From Micavibrio sp. UBA2020 (GTDB lineage: Bacteria > Pseudomonadota > Alphaproteobacteria > Micavibrionales > UBA2020): 7,533 bases of DNA. The stretch lies in NCBI GenBank assembly GCA_002334985.1, contig DDBY01000069.1, forward strand, positions 9,215 to 16,747, in the 5' to 3' direction. The translations under genes and the position numbers were made by a program. How positions within the stretch are numbered: the first letter of the stretch is position 1; each line of letters starts with the position of its first letter. Below are positions 7,284-7,533 of the stretch, in pieces. The notes under the pieces are model-generated. The model saw only the letters and a program-made list of their open reading frames with translations, ran no database searches and was not told the DNA's origin.

Positions 7284-7289
7284 GACAAG
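7267..7289. promoter_or_regulatory. Dyad over the -35 box of the H1-like gene promoter, possible operator
   Basis: CTTGTCAA (7267-7274) and TTGACAAG (7282-7289) are a perfect 8-bp inverted repeat with a 7-base spacer. The right arm contains the -35 hexamer and the left arm overlaps the base of the terminator hairpin. The size and symmetry suit a dimeric repressor. In RNA reading through from upstream, the two arms could also pair and compete with the terminator stem. No specific regulator is identified. Confidence 0.4.
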
Positions 7290-7311
7290 CCGGAGAATCA
7301 CGTTCTAGAAT
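7282..7311 (+). promoter_or_regulatory. Strong sigma-70-like promoter of the H1-like gene
   Basis: A perfect TTGACA (7282-7287) is followed after 18 bases by TAGAAT (7306-7311). A second AT-rich hexamer TATAAT (7311-7316) follows but is too far away (23 bases) to be the partner. Transcription should start near 7318, giving a leader of about 70 bases. This suggests high expression, as expected for an abundant nucleoid protein. Confidence 0.65.
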
Positions 7312-7386
7312 ATAATTATGATTAGGAGAGTGAGTGAGCAATCTTCATTCGACTAATGTGTCAACTTCAAATAGGGAAGAAAACAA

Positions 7387-7533
7387 ATGGCTACGAAAAA
7401 GAAAACCGCGAAAAAAGCAGCTGCTAAAAAACCCGCTGCTAAAAAAGCAGTAAAAAAAGCAGCGAAAAAACCCGCTGCTAAAAAAGCAGTAAAAAAAGCA
7501 GCGAAAAAACCCGCCGCTAAAAAAGCTGCTAAG
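7387..7533 (+). CDS. Histone H1-like Lys/Ala-rich repeat protein, 3'-truncated by the window edge
   Basis: The first 49 residues contain 22 Lys, 19 Ala and 3 Pro, with no acidic or aromatic residue. This resembles the tail of eukaryotic histone H1 and the bacterial H1-like proteins (such as chlamydial Hc2 and AlgP), which bind DNA nonspecifically and compact the nucleoid. After MATKKKTAKKAAA the protein is built of a 13-residue unit KKPAAKKAVKKAA, two copies exact at DNA level and a third diverging. Lysines are AAA in 20 of 22 cases. The ATG has AGGGA (7373-7377) nine bases upstream and lies about 70 bases after a strong promoter. The C-terminus is not visible, so a folded domain such as HU could follow; a purely repetitive short protein is equally possible. 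The DNA-binding role is inferred from composition. Confidence 0.8.
   Translation, partial: MATKKKTAKKAAAKKPAAKKAVKKAAKKPAAKKAVKKAAKKPAAKKAAK
7426..7533 (+). repeat. 39-base in-frame tandem repeat in the H1-like gene
   Basis: Units 7426-7464 and 7465-7503 are identical over all 39 bases. The third, from 7504, starts the same but changes synonymously (GCT to GCC) and then departs at the AV position. Each unit holds three runs of six or seven A. Identity at synonymous positions points to recent duplication or ongoing repeat exchange. Confidence 0.9.

Noticed and set aside
7426..7533. The tandem repeat as a CRISPR array
   Set aside because: Units are contiguous without unique spacers and are in frame with a coding sequence.

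Overview
The window looks like a chromosomal segment from an alphaproteobacterium. This rests on the GyrA sequence, which has an acidic insert in its C-terminal domain as I recall for that class; on coaD lying close to gyrA, as in many Alphaproteobacteria; and on fairly GC-rich coding sequence. I cannot place the genus. The family of the lysine/alanine-rich protein at the right edge does not settle it.

Layout, left to right. (1) The 3' part of gyrA (DNA gyrase subunit A, + strand) runs in from the left edge and ends at a strong bidirectional terminator. (2) A two-gene minus-strand unit encodes a glycerophosphodiester phosphodiesterase-family protein followed by a RimJ/RimL-type GNAT acetyltransferase. 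The second gene's Shine-Dalgarno overlaps the first gene's stop codon. (3) coaD (phosphopantetheine adenylyltransferase, + strand) is divergent from that unit and carries an unusual Lys/Ala-rich N-terminal extension. (4) A Gfo/Idh/MocA-type oxidoreductase on the minus strand converges on coaD with 8 bases between them. (5) tRNA-Lys(UUU) follows with encoded CCA and its own candidate promoter. (6) About 670 bases hold no convincing gene, only a few inverted repeats. (7) A small exported protein with two cysteines ends at a strong hairpin. (8) A strong sigma-70-like promoter with a dyad over its -35 box drives a histone-H1-like, Lys/Ala/Pro repeat protein that runs off the right edge.

The left half is housekeeping (DNA topology, coenzyme A synthesis) with two accessory minus-strand genes between gyrA and coaD. 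The right third is less ordinary: a lysine tRNA, a gene-poor stretch, a small secreted protein and a highly basic nucleoid-type protein. Its two complete 39-base repeat units are identical and its lysines are almost all AAA, the codon read by the tRNA-Lys about 1.2 kb upstream. No mobile element, CRISPR array or defence system was recognised. The points most worth following are the H1-like gene with its control region, and the H1-like tail on CoaD.
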